DNA from: Paenibacillus cellulositrophicus
Lineage (GTDB): Bacteria > Bacillota > Bacilli > Paenibacillales > Paenibacillaceae
Assembly (NCBI RefSeq): GCF_009363095.1
Contig: NZ_CP045295.1
Location: forward strand, 2,604,001-2,668,000
Reading direction: 5' to 3'
Length of the DNA stretch: 64,000 nucleotides
Shown here: positions 16,353-25,168 of the stretch, piece after piece
Position numbering within the stretch: position 1 is the stretch's first letter
Layout of the letters: every line of letters begins with the position of its first letter
The notes under the pieces: model-generated
What the model saw: the letters and a program-made list of their open reading frames with translations, nothing else
The model's database searches: none
Told to the model about the DNA's origin: nothing
Translations under genes and position numbers: made by a program

Positions 16353-17537
16353 CTACCTGGATGCGTACGAATGCGCTTCAAGCACGCTGTGCACCGCACC
16401 CATGAGCCCCGCGCGCTCTCGCAGCGCCGCCAAACGGATTTCCGGCATCACCGGTACCCAATCCAGCAGCAGCTCGCGGATCCGGTTCAGTCCGTCCTCG
16501 TTCAAATGGACCATCTCGCCGCTCAAGACCAACATCTCGGGATCGAGCACGCTGACCGTATTGGCGATTCCCGAAGCCCATCCGTGATACACGTCATTCA
16601 GCAGTCCCTCCGCCTGTGAGCTGCCTTCCTCGCTCAGCTGGATTAACTGCCGGAGAATGCTCGTCTCCGCGTCGACCTCAAGCCCAAGTGCCTTCGCTTT
16701 ACCGTGTATGCCGTTCACCGAGAAATTTTTCTCGAACACGCCGAATTCGCCTTTGCGTCTTCCCGGCGAGTCACCGATCCGCATATACCCGATTTCTCCG
16801 GAGGCCTCCTTGCTTCCGCGGTACAGTTGCTTGTCAAGGATAATGCCGGCGCCGATCCCGGTTCCGACGTACATATACACCAGGCTGGATACACCTGACC
16901 CGGCCCCGCCAAAAAATTCTCCCTGCGTCATCATGTTGACGTCATTATCGAGCACCACCGGCAGCTGAAGGCGCTCTTCAATCTCTCTGCCTACAGGGAG
17001 GTCCATCCAGCCCGTGCTTGGAGCATGGCTGACGGTGCCGCTTCGGCGCTGCGTAATGCCCGGAAGCCCAACGCCGATTCCGATCACCCGGCCCCGGTCC
17101 GTCCCGCTCATATCCAGCAGACGCGCCAGCGTCTCCTCGAGCGCCTGGAGCGCGGATTCCCCATCCACCGGCTGCTTCAAACGCGTATGCATTTGGGCGA
17201 TCAGCTCGCCCTTCATATCGGCTACCGCCATTTCAAGCTCGCTGCCTTCAAACACGGCGCCTACGACCGCATACGCCTGCACATTGTATTCCAACAGGAT
17301 CGGCCTGCGCCCCCCTCTGGATTCTCCTGTACCCACCTCACGAATGAGCCCTTCATGAATCATCTCTTCCACCAATGCCGAGACACAAGGACGGCTAAGC
17401 TTCGTTTTTACTGCCAGTTCGGCTCGTGACAAGCGGGGCTCCTGCCGGAGCTGATGCAATATACCTTCCCGGTTCATCTGCTTGACGAATTTGGCGTTCC
17501 CGGTTTTCCCCCTACCGATCACGATGTCATCCACCAC
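16353..17537 (-). CDS. ROK-family transcriptional repressor
   Basis: NagC/XylR-type regulator: an N-terminal winged HTH (LSRAELAVKTKLSRPCVSALVEEMIHEGLI) followed by the ROK sugar-kinase-like sensor with VIGIGVGLPG, VLDNDVNMMTQGEFFGG and YVGTGIGAGII. The usual ROK zinc box is replaced by GEIGYMRIGDSPGRRKGEFGVFEK and lacks the cysteine triad, so it may not bind zinc. It heads the PIG-L/lyase/kinase/ABC cluster and its ligand is probably the sugar handled there. Tandem GTG codons at 17537 and 17534 are candidate starts. A perfect 7-7-7 dyad lies 5 bp upstream. Confidence 0.9.
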   Translation of the reverse strand: MVDDIVIGRGKTGNAKFVKQMNREGILHQLRQEPRLSRAELAVKTKLSRPCVSALVEEMIHEGLIREVGTGESRGGRRPILLEYNVQAYAVVGAVFEGSELEMAVADMKGELIAQMHTRLKQPVDGESALQALEETLARLLDMSGTDRGRVIGIGVGLPGITQRRSGTVSHAPSTGWMDLPVGREIEERLQLPVVLDNDVNMMTQGEFFGGAGSGVSSLVYMYVGTGIGAGIILDKQLYRGSKEASGEIGYMRIGDSPGRRKGEFGVFEKNFSVNGIHGKAKALGLEVDAETSILRQLIQLSEEGSSQAEGLLNDVYHGWASGIANTVSVLDPEMLVLSGEMVHLNEDGLNRIRELLLDWVPVMPEIRLAALRERAGLMGAVHSVLEAHSYASR

Positions 17538-17542
17538 CTTAC

Positions 17543-17563
17543 TTTGTTAAAATAACTAACAAA
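17543..17563. promoter_or_regulatory. Candidate ROK-repressor operator
   Basis: TTTGTTA and TAACAAA are perfect inverted arms separated by 7 AT-rich bases, directly upstream of the ROK start. The AT-rich dyad with an A/T centre resembles operators of NagC/XylR-type repressors. A block AATTTAGGCTCAA occurs near here (17567-17580) and again upstream of the binding-protein gene (16108-16120), so both transcripts may share a control signal. Confidence 0.5.
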
Positions 17564-17576
17564 TCCAAATTTAGGC

Positions 17577-18050
17577 TCAAGTATATGAATGCGCTTTTAA
17601 TCAGTCAATGCGGTTTCCCGAAAATGAGGAATCATGCCTAGTCGTCGAAAAAACTCGAAACTCATGCTCACCTACTCCTCTTTCCAAACGTACAAATTCT
17701 CGCCTGCCCCGAAATGATACGCTTTTTCCAGTCTCCACCATCTGTGGAATATCCCTTTTCTTAGGATCGAATCAGAGTTAAACCGTTTTTGTGGTATACG
17801 ACTTTCTTCCCGCACCCTTTTTTCCTATGTTGAAATTAATTTCCCACTAAATAACGAGAAAAAGCCGGACGACAATCAGGCGTAAATACCTGGGTATCGA
17901 CCGGCTCCTCTTCGGGTAACTTTTACAAACTTTTAGCATGATACCTTCTGATAGAAAGTCATTTTTCAAATCGTCACAAGAAAAGGCCCCCAGCGTTTAT
18001 GCCGGAAGCCTTCTTCATGACATCAATCGTTCATAGGATTAAAATTTCAT
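17577..18050. other. Gene-free stretch with terminator-like hairpins
   Basis: About 470 bp without a supportable gene. It holds AGCCGG...CCGGCT at 17871-17906 with a T run on the minus strand, and a second hairpin at 17983-18012. Both could stop transcripts of the SLH gene. Nothing else was recognised. Confidence 0.4.
17983..18012 (-). terminator. Terminator of the SLH/Ig-like gene
   Basis: AAGGC and GCCTT close an imperfect GC-rich hairpin about 40 bp past the stop codon; the minus-strand reading is followed by TTTTCTT. Confidence 0.6.
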
Positions 18051-20861
18051 CTACCCTCGAAGTACGAACATATTCAGCAGGACCGTCACAGCCTCAGCTC
18101 TTGTAGCAGCTTCTTGGGGAGCGAACCGGTTGCGGTCTTTCCCAAGCATAATCCCGTTTTGTTTCAGAAACGCAGCGCTGCCCTTGGCCCAATCCGGAAT
18201 TTCGCTGTCATCCGCGAAGCCTGCTTCCGGAGTGCCCTTGCTAATCTGACCCACAGCATTGGTAATGGTGACGGCTATCTCAGCGCGTGTGATTTCTTCG
18301 TTGGGACGGAAAGTACCGTTTTCGTATCCTTTCATCATACCTAGCTGCACCACTTGTGCGACCGCATTTTGTGCCCAAGCACCGATACTGGCTGAATCGA
18401 TAAAGGTCAGCCCAGCTCCTGTCTTTTTGAGGCCCAGCGTTTTTACGAGCATTACCGCGAACTCTGCGCGGGTGACCGTCTTGCCCGGTTTAAACGTGCC
18501 GTCCGGATAACCGGTGACGATTCCGGTGCTTGCCGCCTGCTTGATGCTGGCTTCCGCCCAGTGTCCGGAGATATCGCCAAATTCCGCCGGGTTGCTGATG
18601 ACGGTTAACCTAGTTACCTGATCTATGGCAAGTACTGCAAACTTTGTGAGGTGATCGACAGTGACAGCAATGCGGTTTTCCTGTACCCTGCCGGCCGGAA
18701 CCATGATCCAAATTTTCTTCGCTTCATCATAATAAAAAACAGCCGCCGTTTGATTGCTTTTCAAGCTTGCCGGGTCAAATGCAAAAGTTAGTGTTACCGG
18801 TTTATCGAAGTATGCTGGTACATTTTTTGAAAGCTCAAATACCGGGCTAAGGAAAACTTCATGATGAGTTATAAATTGATGAGTGTCCGTTACTTTTTGG
18901 ACCGCTAATTTCAGCTCTTGCTTTGTCGCACATGCTGGAACAGAAATCGTGATGGCATCTCCTAATCGAACCTCTCCGGCTTTACCTGGAGGAAGGGTTA
19001 ATTGACCATCCGTAGAGATTATTTTGTTATCGCTCGGGATTACCGGTGTGGTTGAACAGCCGCTGCTTACACTTCCACCACTACTGACGCTGCTACTGCC
19101 ACCATTGTCGCGGCTCCCGCCCTCATTTGTCTCGCGATTAGCACGTGTAACGGAGATCGTGTAGGTCTTAGTCGAATGATCCTCAGCTATTACAACCACC
19201 GTAATGGAGTTTACACCTACGTTTAATGAAATATCCTGACTTGGTTGCCCGCTGGCTACCGGACTTCCGTTCACGGTCATCGTGGCGCTGTTATCCTTCA
19301 TTGTCGCGTTTACCTTTATGCTGGATACAGCATAAGGAACATTGGCGGTATAGCTTGTCGTTTCGGGTACAAAAGCAGGGCTTAATGTGCCGCTCGATAT
19401 GGTTAAATGGCTCAATGCCGCAGATGGCAGCACCGTATCGACAGTATAGGGGTTTGATTTTGTCACTCCCTCCCCTACTGAATTTCCGGCCGCATTATGC
19501 ACCCTGCTGTTGTCGAGCGTTATGAAATTGTCAGCCGTATTGACGTTGGCTTTAGGCGTCAGCGTAACGTTCCAAGTCGTTCCCCCGTCGATCGAAGTGA
19601 GATTACTTAGTGTCCCGTTACTCGCCGTAAGGCTGGATAAGTTAAAGTCTGACACCGCCTCCGAGAAAGTGATGGTCACAAGTGAAGTTTCGCCTGTCTT
19701 TAGCTCATTGTCGGCAACCACAATGGTGGCTGTTGGGCGTACAGTATCAATCTCGTAGTTGGCGGAATTGATCGTTCCTTCACCTACATTGCCGGCGAGA
19801 TCCGCCACTCCTGTATAATCAAGCGTGATAATATTGGTGTTATCCTGTATACCCGAGGCCGGCGTCAGTGTCGCCGCCCACGTCTCGCCCCCGTTACTCA
19901 AACTGAGGTTACTTAATGTGCCGTTAGCCACCGTCAGGTCATATAGGTCGAAACCCGCTACCGCTTCCGAGAACGTAAACGTCACGGTTGTAGTCTGGCC
20001 GGCCATCAGTTTGGAATTGGCAATCGCAATCGTGGCTGTTGGCCGCTCTGAATCCAACTCATAGGGGTTGGAGGCGATTGTTCCCGTTCCAAGGTTGCCT
20101 GCGACATCTATTACACCCTCTAAGGCGAGCGTTATGACATTGCTTTTGACGTTGAGACCCGCTGTAGGCGTCAGGGTCGCCGTGTACGTGATGTTGTCTG
20201 AAGTGCTTAGGTCACTTAAAGTGCCGTTTTGCGGAGTCATGTCGGCTAGATCGAAACCGGTCACCGCTTCCGAGAATTTGATCGTTACCGTTGATGTCTG
20301 ACCGATGCCCAGCTTATCCTTGTCCGTCATAACCACAGCCGTTGGGCGCTCTGGATCCAACTCATAGGGGTTGGAGGCGATTGTTCCCGTTCCCGGATTG
20401 CCTGCAGCATCTTTTACACCCGTTAAGTCGAGCGTTATGACATTATCCTTGGCTTGGCTGTTCGGAATCGGAACCAGCGTCGCCACCCAGGTGATGCCGT
20501 CATCTGAAGAGGTTAAGGGACCTAATGTGCCGTTACCCACCTTTAGATCAGCAATCGTGAATCCGGTCACCGCTCTCGAGAATTTGATCGTTACCGTTGT
20601 AGACTGTCCAATACCCAGCTTATCATCGTCCACCACAACGGTTGCCGTTAGCGGTGCCGTGTCAGATTCGATCGTTCCCTGAGAGGGGGATTCGGCCAAA
20701 CTAACCGCTTCGTCGCTGGCTGGCGTGTTCACGCTCCCCGCCGACTGGACAGCGGCTGCTTCATCACTGGCGGACGCTTCATTGATTGTTGTTAAAGGAA
20801 GCGCCCCCGCTATAATGATCAAACACAGAAATAACCTCCATATTTTTTTCACATGGTACAC
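18051..20861 (-). CDS. SLH-anchored surface protein with four Ig-like repeats
   Basis: Secreted 936-residue cell-surface protein. The signal peptide (about 1-31, ending ASA) is followed by four tandem bacterial Ig-like repeats of about 100 residues (70-470), each starting with a T-hydrophobic pattern near a KLGIGQ or KTGE segment and carrying FSxAVxxF and a GNxGTGTI-type turn. A cadherin-like beta-sandwich follows (about 480-570), then a Ser/Gly linker, a beta-rich module (605-740) and three SLH domains (about 757-930) that bind pyruvylated wall polysaccharide. GTG start with AGGAGAGG upstream. Likely adhesin or wall scaffold; no enzyme domain seen. Confidence 0.9.
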   Translation of the reverse strand: MYHVKKIWRLFLCLIIIAGALPLTTINEASASDEAAAVQSAGSVNTPASDEAVSLAESPSQGTIESDTAPLTATVVVDDDKLGIGQSTTVTIKFSRAVTGFTIADLKVGNGTLGPLTSSDDGITWVATLVPIPNSQAKDNVITLDLTGVKDAAGNPGTGTIASNPYELDPERPTAVVMTDKDKLGIGQTSTVTIKFSEAVTGFDLADMTPQNGTLSDLSTSDNITYTATLTPTAGLNVKSNVITLALEGVIDVAGNLGTGTIASNPYELDSERPTATIAIANSKLMAGQTTTVTFTFSEAVAGFDLYDLTVANGTLSNLSLSNGGETWAATLTPASGIQDNTNIITLDYTGVADLAGNVGEGTINSANYEIDTVRPTATIVVADNELKTGETSLVTITFSEAVSDFNLSSLTASNGTLSNLTSIDGGTTWNVTLTPKANVNTADNFITLDNSRVHNAAGNSVGEGVTKSNPYTVDTVLPSAALSHLTISSGTLSPAFVPETTSYTANVPYAVSSIKVNATMKDNSATMTVNGSPVASGQPSQDISLNVGVNSITVVVIAEDHSTKTYTISVTRANRETNEGGSRDNGGSSSVSSGGSVSSGCSTTPVIPSDNKIISTDGQLTLPPGKAGEVRLGDAITISVPACATKQELKLAVQKVTDTHQFITHHEVFLSPVFELSKNVPAYFDKPVTLTFAFDPASLKSNQTAAVFYYDEAKKIWIMVPAGRVQENRIAVTVDHLTKFAVLAIDQVTRLTVISNPAEFGDISGHWAEASIKQAASTGIVTGYPDGTFKPGKTVTRAEFAVMLVKTLGLKKTGAGLTFIDSASIGAWAQNAVAQVVQLGMMKGYENGTFRPNEEITRAEIAVTITNAVGQISKGTPEAGFADDSEIPDWAKGSAAFLKQNGIMLGKDRNRFAPQEAATRAEAVTVLLNMFVLRG

Positions 20862-21028
20862 ATAGACCTCTCCTTGTTTTTCTATTCATCTATCCATCTG
20901 TTATTTTATTCCTTCTATGTCACTCTCCATTATAGGTTTAGGCAACGAATCTAACAATCTACTTGCCTGGAATCCAACCATAATATTTTTGATAGAATCG
21001 CCCGATCAGCCTCATGACGACACCAAAA

Positions 21029-21064
21029 AAGCCAAGAAGGTAATCTTCACCCTCTTGGCTTTTT
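21029..21064 (-). terminator. Terminator of the CynX-type MFS/UspA pair (repeat family member)
   Basis: AAGCCAAGAAGG pairs with CCTCTTGGCTT. It belongs to a set of near-identical hairpins also found at 23776, 29045 and 30979. It lies about 90 bp beyond the UspA stop. Confidence 0.75.
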
Positions 21065-21156
21065 CCCATATCCCCTGCTGACAGATGACATTAACCGTTG
21101 TTCCATATCCAATGGCTTCATAAAAGCTACGTTTCTTCCCTGCATCTTCAATTGAG

Positions 21157-21588
21157 CTAATGCATAATGAGAACTGGACAATTGGATAGCTGTGAAACCT
21201 TGTGGCTGACACTTCCAAGCATCATTTCTTTGATGCCCCTTAGACCACGGCTTCCGATAATAATAAGCTGCTGCTCGGTATCCCTTGCATAATTTAATAT
21301 CTCATGTGCAGGATCACCTTTAAGATGAACGGTCTCCGCGTTAATCCCCGCAGATTTCAATTTAGATTTGGCTTGCTGCAGCTGTTCCAAACCCGCTTTC
21401 TCCATTTCGTTCAATATGTCTTCCAAGAAATTCTCTGGTACATAGGTCATGCCATTCGACACATATTCCTGGCTGACATGAACCAAGGTAACTTGCGTTT
21501 TTTTGTTTCGGGCTATTTCAACGGCTGCATCAAGGAGCTTGTTCGTTATTTCAGCTTGATCAATCGCCACCATAATTTTATCAAACAT
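21157..21588 (-). CDS. Universal stress protein (UspA family)
   Basis: Cytoplasmic ATP-binding stress protein of about 143 residues. It begins MFDKIMVAID and keeps the ATP-binding G-x2-G-x9-G-S motif near the C terminus (GSRG, nine residues, then GS). The start at 21588 has AAGG 8 bases upstream; an ATG at 21597 overlaps the stop of the MFS gene but has no usable spacing. Immediately follows the MFS gene and is probably co-transcribed with it. Client process unknown. Confidence 0.92.
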   Translation of the reverse strand: MFDKIMVAIDQAEITNKLLDAAVEIARNKKTQVTLVHVSQEYVSNGMTYVPENFLEDILNEMEKAGLEQLQQAKSKLKSAGINAETVHLKGDPAHEILNYARDTEQQLIIIGSRGLRGIKEMMLGSVSHKVSQLSNCPVLIMH

Positions 21589-21593
21589 TCCAA

Positions 21594-22823
21594 TCATCCT
21601 TTCCGTGGCAGCTCGTAACGATTTCGGCTACCGACATAACGGTTTTTGGCTGCGCCTAAACCGACTAGAAAGAGTAAGACCGAAGCGCCAAGCAGAATGA
21701 AAAGCGGCAGGTTCCAACTATTTGTCGCATCATGCAGGTATCCGATAAGGGCAGGACCGATTGCGGCAAGCAGATATCCGATCGATTGTGCCATGCCGGA
21801 CAGTTCCGCTGCCTGATGCGCATTTTCAGTACGTAACCCGAAAAACATCATGGACAAACTAAAGGCGAAGCCTCCACCGATTCCGAGTAAGATGATCCAC
21901 AACAGAATGATATCGGAGCTACCGTAAAGGATCCCAAGCGTTCCCGTCAAAAGCAAAATGGTTGTGATGACTACTAACAAACGTTGGCTAGACATGCGCC
22001 CAGCAATAACGGGGACAATAAAGGTAAATGGAAGCATAGCCAACTGCATGATCGAGAGGTACCATCCGGATTGGCTGGAGTCAATGCCTTGCTGCTTTAA
22101 AATTTCAGGCAACCATGCGATCAACACATAGAAAACCATGGACTGTATCCCCATAAACAAGGTTACTTGCCAGGCAAGCGGGGATCTCCAAACATTCACC
22201 TCGTTGCCGGCCAACTGTTGACTCGTCGTGGCCGTTTGCTTCGTTTGATTTCTTAATTGGGGTAACCAACAGAGGACCGAAACAAAGCTTAGCATCCCCC
22301 ATATTCCCAAGGCTCCCTGCCATTTTAGACCTGCGTTCACGGCTACCGGTACACTGATTCCCGATGCGATTGCTCCACATAAACTCATTGAAATGGAGTA
22401 AACACCTGTCATGGAGCCAATTTTATTCGGGAAATCCCTTTTGATGATACTTGGCAATAATACATTACATACGGCAATGGCGAATCCAAGAATGGCTGTT
22501 CCAATAAACAGATCAACTGCGCCAGACAAAGAACGTATGACAATACCAACTGTCAGGAAGATGAGGGCCATCAAAATGATCCGTTCAACCCCATATTTTC
22601 GTCCTAATTTCGGTACTAGAGGAGATAATAAAGCAAACGCAAGCAAGGGTACCGTTGTGATCAGGCCCGCTAATGTATTTGAAATATGAACGTCATCCCT
22701 TATGAGACTCACTAAAGGACCGACAGAGGTTAAGGGAGTACGTAAATTAGCTGCAATAACAATAATGCCGAGAATGATCAGCCCTATAGAGGATGGTACG
22801 GCTTTTATATTTTGTTTCGGCAT
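21594..22823 (-). CDS. CynX/NimT-family MFS transporter
   Basis: Twelve-helix membrane transporter of about 409 residues. The LRTPLTSVGPLVSLI opening of helix 1 and the GLITTVPLLAFALLSPLVPKLGRKYG loop are typical of the CynX/NimT (cyanate or 2-nitroimidazole) MFS branch; YycB-type members of this branch occur in Bacillus. AAGGAG precedes the ATG. It is followed without gap by a UspA gene and lies next to an XRE-cupin gene on the same strand that may regulate it. Substrate unknown. Confidence 0.88.
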   Translation of the reverse strand: MPKQNIKAVPSSIGLIILGIIVIAANLRTPLTSVGPLVSLIRDDVHISNTLAGLITTVPLLAFALLSPLVPKLGRKYGVERIILMALIFLTVGIVIRSLSGAVDLFIGTAILGFAIAVCNVLLPSIIKRDFPNKIGSMTGVYSISMSLCGAIASGISVPVAVNAGLKWQGALGIWGMLSFVSVLCWLPQLRNQTKQTATTSQQLAGNEVNVWRSPLAWQVTLFMGIQSMVFYVLIAWLPEILKQQGIDSSQSGWYLSIMQLAMLPFTFIVPVIAGRMSSQRLLVVITTILLLTGTLGILYGSSDIILLWIILLGIGGGFAFSLSMMFFGLRTENAHQAAELSGMAQSIGYLLAAIGPALIGYLHDATNSWNLPLFILLGASVLLFLVGLGAAKNRYVGSRNRYELPRKG

Positions 22824-22990
22824 TCTTCAATTCTCCTTCCTGAATTCATGCCTATGATTTGTTTCCTATCAATTGAAAAAAATGAAAAAACGATGCAATA
22901 ATATTCGCGCGAACAACAAAAGTATATTATAGTATACTATTTTTAACAAGAAGTATTTTATAGTAAACCATATCTCGTCTAAAAACAAAA

Positions 22991-23029
22991 ATACAACTCT
23001 GAATCCCATCATGGAATTCGGAGTTGTAT
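22991..23029 (-). terminator. Terminator of the XRE-cupin gene
   Basis: ATACAACTCTGAATCC pairs with GGAATTCGGAGTTGTAT with one bulge, just past the XRE-cupin stop; the minus-strand reading enters a T-rich run. Confidence 0.75.
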
Positions 23030-23051
23030 TTAATAAGTGGAATTTCGACTT

Positions 23052-23612
23052 TTAAAGACCATACTTTAAGGATATATGGAGTACGGTTTCACTATCCGTA
23101 GGATTCGTATAAGAATGAGCATAATCTGCACGAAAACTCATCGTATCGTATTGATTCAATGTGTAAATCTCTCCGTTGACTTGTATTTCAATGGAACCCG
23201 TCATGACTGTCGCAATTTCCGTTGTATTCACATGATGACCTTCAGGGTAATACGAGCTATTTGGCTGTAAGTATGCCCGACACATTTCAATATCGTTGCT
23301 TTTAAAGACAGGTTCAATGATCCAATTTTTTTGACCATTAGAAAATCGCAGTCCTTCCCCAGCTCGATACAAACTAACAGGTTCTTCTGATTTGAACAAA
23401 GCCAATAGCGGTAAAGATATGCCTTTTGAAATTTTCCATATCATCCCCAAAGTTGGATTTGTCTCGCCACGTTCGATATTCCCCAGAGTAAGTTTGCTGA
23501 CGCCCGTTAACTCCGCTAAGTCGTCCAAGCTCATGTTTTTTTCTTTTCTGTACTTTTTCAAGGCACCGCCGATTTGTAATACAATTTGTTTGGAGTCATC
23601 GATTTCTTCCAT
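23052..23612 (-). CDS. XRE-family regulator with cupin sensor domain
   Basis: Transcription factor of 186 residues: an XRE HTH at about 16-70 (MSLDDLAELTGVSKLTLGNIERGETNP) and a C-terminal cupin_2 barrel with HHVNTTEIATVMTGSIEI and DYAHSYTNP as its two conserved motifs. Such proteins bind a small ligand or metal in the cupin and control a neighbouring transporter. It lies upstream of the CynX-type gene on the same strand but is separated from it by a terminator, so control of that gene would be in trans at its own promoter (22824-22990, where an AGTATACT dyad occurs). GAGGTGAA precedes the ATG. Confidence 0.9.
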   Translation of the reverse strand: MEEIDDSKQIVLQIGGALKKYRKEKNMSLDDLAELTGVSKLTLGNIERGETNPTLGMIWKISKGISLPLLALFKSEEPVSLYRAGEGLRFSNGQKNWIIEPVFKSNDIEMCRAYLQPNSSYYPEGHHVNTTEIATVMTGSIEIQVNGEIYTLNQYDTMSFRADYAHSYTNPTDSETVLHISLKYGL

Positions 23613-23661
23613 TTGATATTCACCTCAATAAAAAACAGTTATAGGGATATAGATCTATGAC

Positions 23662-23685
23662 ATTCATTTCTTTAGTTCATCCTAT
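23662..23685. repeat. Solo copy of the dmpF-upstream element end
   Basis: The minus strand here matches, over 21 consecutive bases, the outer end of the 84-bp elements found at 47449 and 47541 (it includes ATGAACTAAAGAAATGAA). It lies upstream of the XRE-cupin gene. Only one end of the element is present. Confidence 0.5.
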
Positions 23686-23775
23686 ACAGTATATTGTTTA
23701 TCTGGATTCTTTTCCATACGGCTACCCGGAGCAGCCCAAAGCTGTTTGCCGAGCAGCTGAATGGCGTTTGATGAA

Positions 23776-23812
23776 AAAGCCAAGAAGGTGAATATCACCC
23801 TCTTGGCTTTTT
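23776..23812 (-). terminator. Terminator of the epoxide hydrolase gene (repeat family member)
   Basis: AAAAAGCCAAGAAGGTGA pairs with TCACCCTCTTGGCTTTTT. Almost the same hairpin plus the following TTTTTCCCATATCCC occurs at 21029. Confidence 0.8.
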
Positions 23813-23827
23813 CCCATATCCCTGATA

Positions 23828-24991
23828 TCAGCGGTATCTGCTGAAGAATGACCGGATGTCAGGAATCAGAAGATCCGGCGCATCCATAGCGGCAAAGTGG
23901 GTGCCGCGCTCAAACTCCGACCACTGCACAATATTGGTATTGTCACGTTCGGCAAACCGTCTTATCGATTGGAAATCATCTCCGAACACCGCCACTCCTG
24001 TCGGAGTCGAATTCGGTCCTTGCGGCTCCTGCTGCTGATGCGCGTTCTCGTAATATAACCGGGCGGATGATTCCGCCGTATTGGTCAGCCAGTACAGCGT
24101 GACATTCGTCAGGAGTGCATCCCTGTCAATAAAATCCACATGATCGCCGAATCCGTTAAATAACTCGGCTATCCACGAGAGCTGACCTGCCGGCGAATCC
24201 GCAAGCCCATAGGATAGAGTCTGCGGCCGGGTGGATTGGATCGAATTGAAGCCCGCCCGTTCATGAAAATTCGCCAGAAATTGAAGCCGCTTCTGATCAT
24301 CTTCCGATAAACCCTCCATCTCGGCAGGATCTCCAGAAGGGAAGGAAAATAACTGCAGCACATGGATGCCGCGCAGGCCTTCCGGCTTTTGTATACCAAG
24401 CTCTCTGGACACAAGTGCACCGCAGTCGCTGCCGTGTGATCCGTACTCTGTGTATCCCAAACGCTTCATTAACGTATCCCACGCCTTTGCAATGCGGGCA
24501 ATATTCCAGCCGGAGCCGAGCGCCGGACCCGAGAAACCGAATCCTGGAACGGAAGGGATGACGAGATGGAATGCGTTCGCCGGATCGCCGCCGTGGCTGC
24601 GCGGATCGCTAAGCGGACCGATCAATTCCAGAAATTCGACAATCGAGCTGGGCCAGGCGTGAGTAAGCAGCAATGGGAATGCATCTGGTTCCGGCGAGCG
24701 AACATGCATGAAATGGATCTGGGCTCCGTCGATTGTCGTTGTAAATTGCGGATACTCGTTCAATTGCGCCTCGTATTTCCGCCAATCATACTCATTCTGC
24801 CAGTAGGACGCCAACTCTTTGATGTAGTCAAGTGAAATGCCGTATTTCCAGCCGGCCCCGTTCATCGCTTCAGGCCACCGCGTCCGGGACAGACGATACC
24901 GAAGATCATCAAGATCATCCTGTGGCACGGCGATATGGAAAGGATGGATCGCTTCACTTACCTCGGAACAATTCGGGTTAACTGTAGTCAT
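23828..24991 (-). CDS. Epoxide hydrolase-like alpha/beta hydrolase (EHN domain)
   Basis: Cytoplasmic hydrolase of 387 residues of the microsomal/juvenile-hormone epoxide hydrolase type. The N-terminal EHN domain (residues 15-125; IPHF-like IHPFHIAVPQDDLDDLRYRL, then WKYGISLDYIKELASYW) precedes the alpha/beta fold. The nucleophile Asp is in GSDCG, where most relatives have GGDWG, and the oxyanion motif is HAWP instead of HGWP. The catalytic His is in GTHFAAMDAP. GGAGG lies 9 bases before the ATG. Monocistronic. Natural substrate unknown. Confidence 0.9.
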   Translation of the reverse strand: MTTVNPNCSEVSEAIHPFHIAVPQDDLDDLRYRLSRTRWPEAMNGAGWKYGISLDYIKELASYWQNEYDWRKYEAQLNEYPQFTTTIDGAQIHFMHVRSPEPDAFPLLLTHAWPSSIVEFLELIGPLSDPRSHGGDPANAFHLVIPSVPGFGFSGPALGSGWNIARIAKAWDTLMKRLGYTEYGSHGSDCGALVSRELGIQKPEGLRGIHVLQLFSFPSGDPAEMEGLSEDDQKRLQFLANFHERAGFNSIQSTRPQTLSYGLADSPAGQLSWIAELFNGFGDHVDFIDRDALLTNVTLYWLTNTAESSARLYYENAHQQQEPQGPNSTPTGVAVFGDDFQSIRRFAERDNTNIVQWSEFERGTHFAAMDAPDLLIPDIRSFFSRYR

Positions 24992-25112
24992 TTCATTTTC
25001 CTCCTCAAATGGGTTGGCGTTTGTCTTGCTTACATTACTAATATTAGACCACCCACCTTGACAGCATTATGTCAGGGTACAGCAGGAGGCAAAACATTTT
25101 TAAAAATAAAAA

Positions 25113-25130
25113 AGCCGCCCTCGGGCGGCT
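25113..25130 (-). terminator. Terminator of fbp
   Basis: AGCCGCCC TC GGGCGGCT, an 8-bp GC-rich stem followed on the minus strand by a TTTTTTATTTTT run, 39 bp past the fbp stop. Confidence 0.88.
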
Positions 25131-25168
25131 CCTTTTACCTATAGCCATGGTTCCATTTCGCAGTTGCT

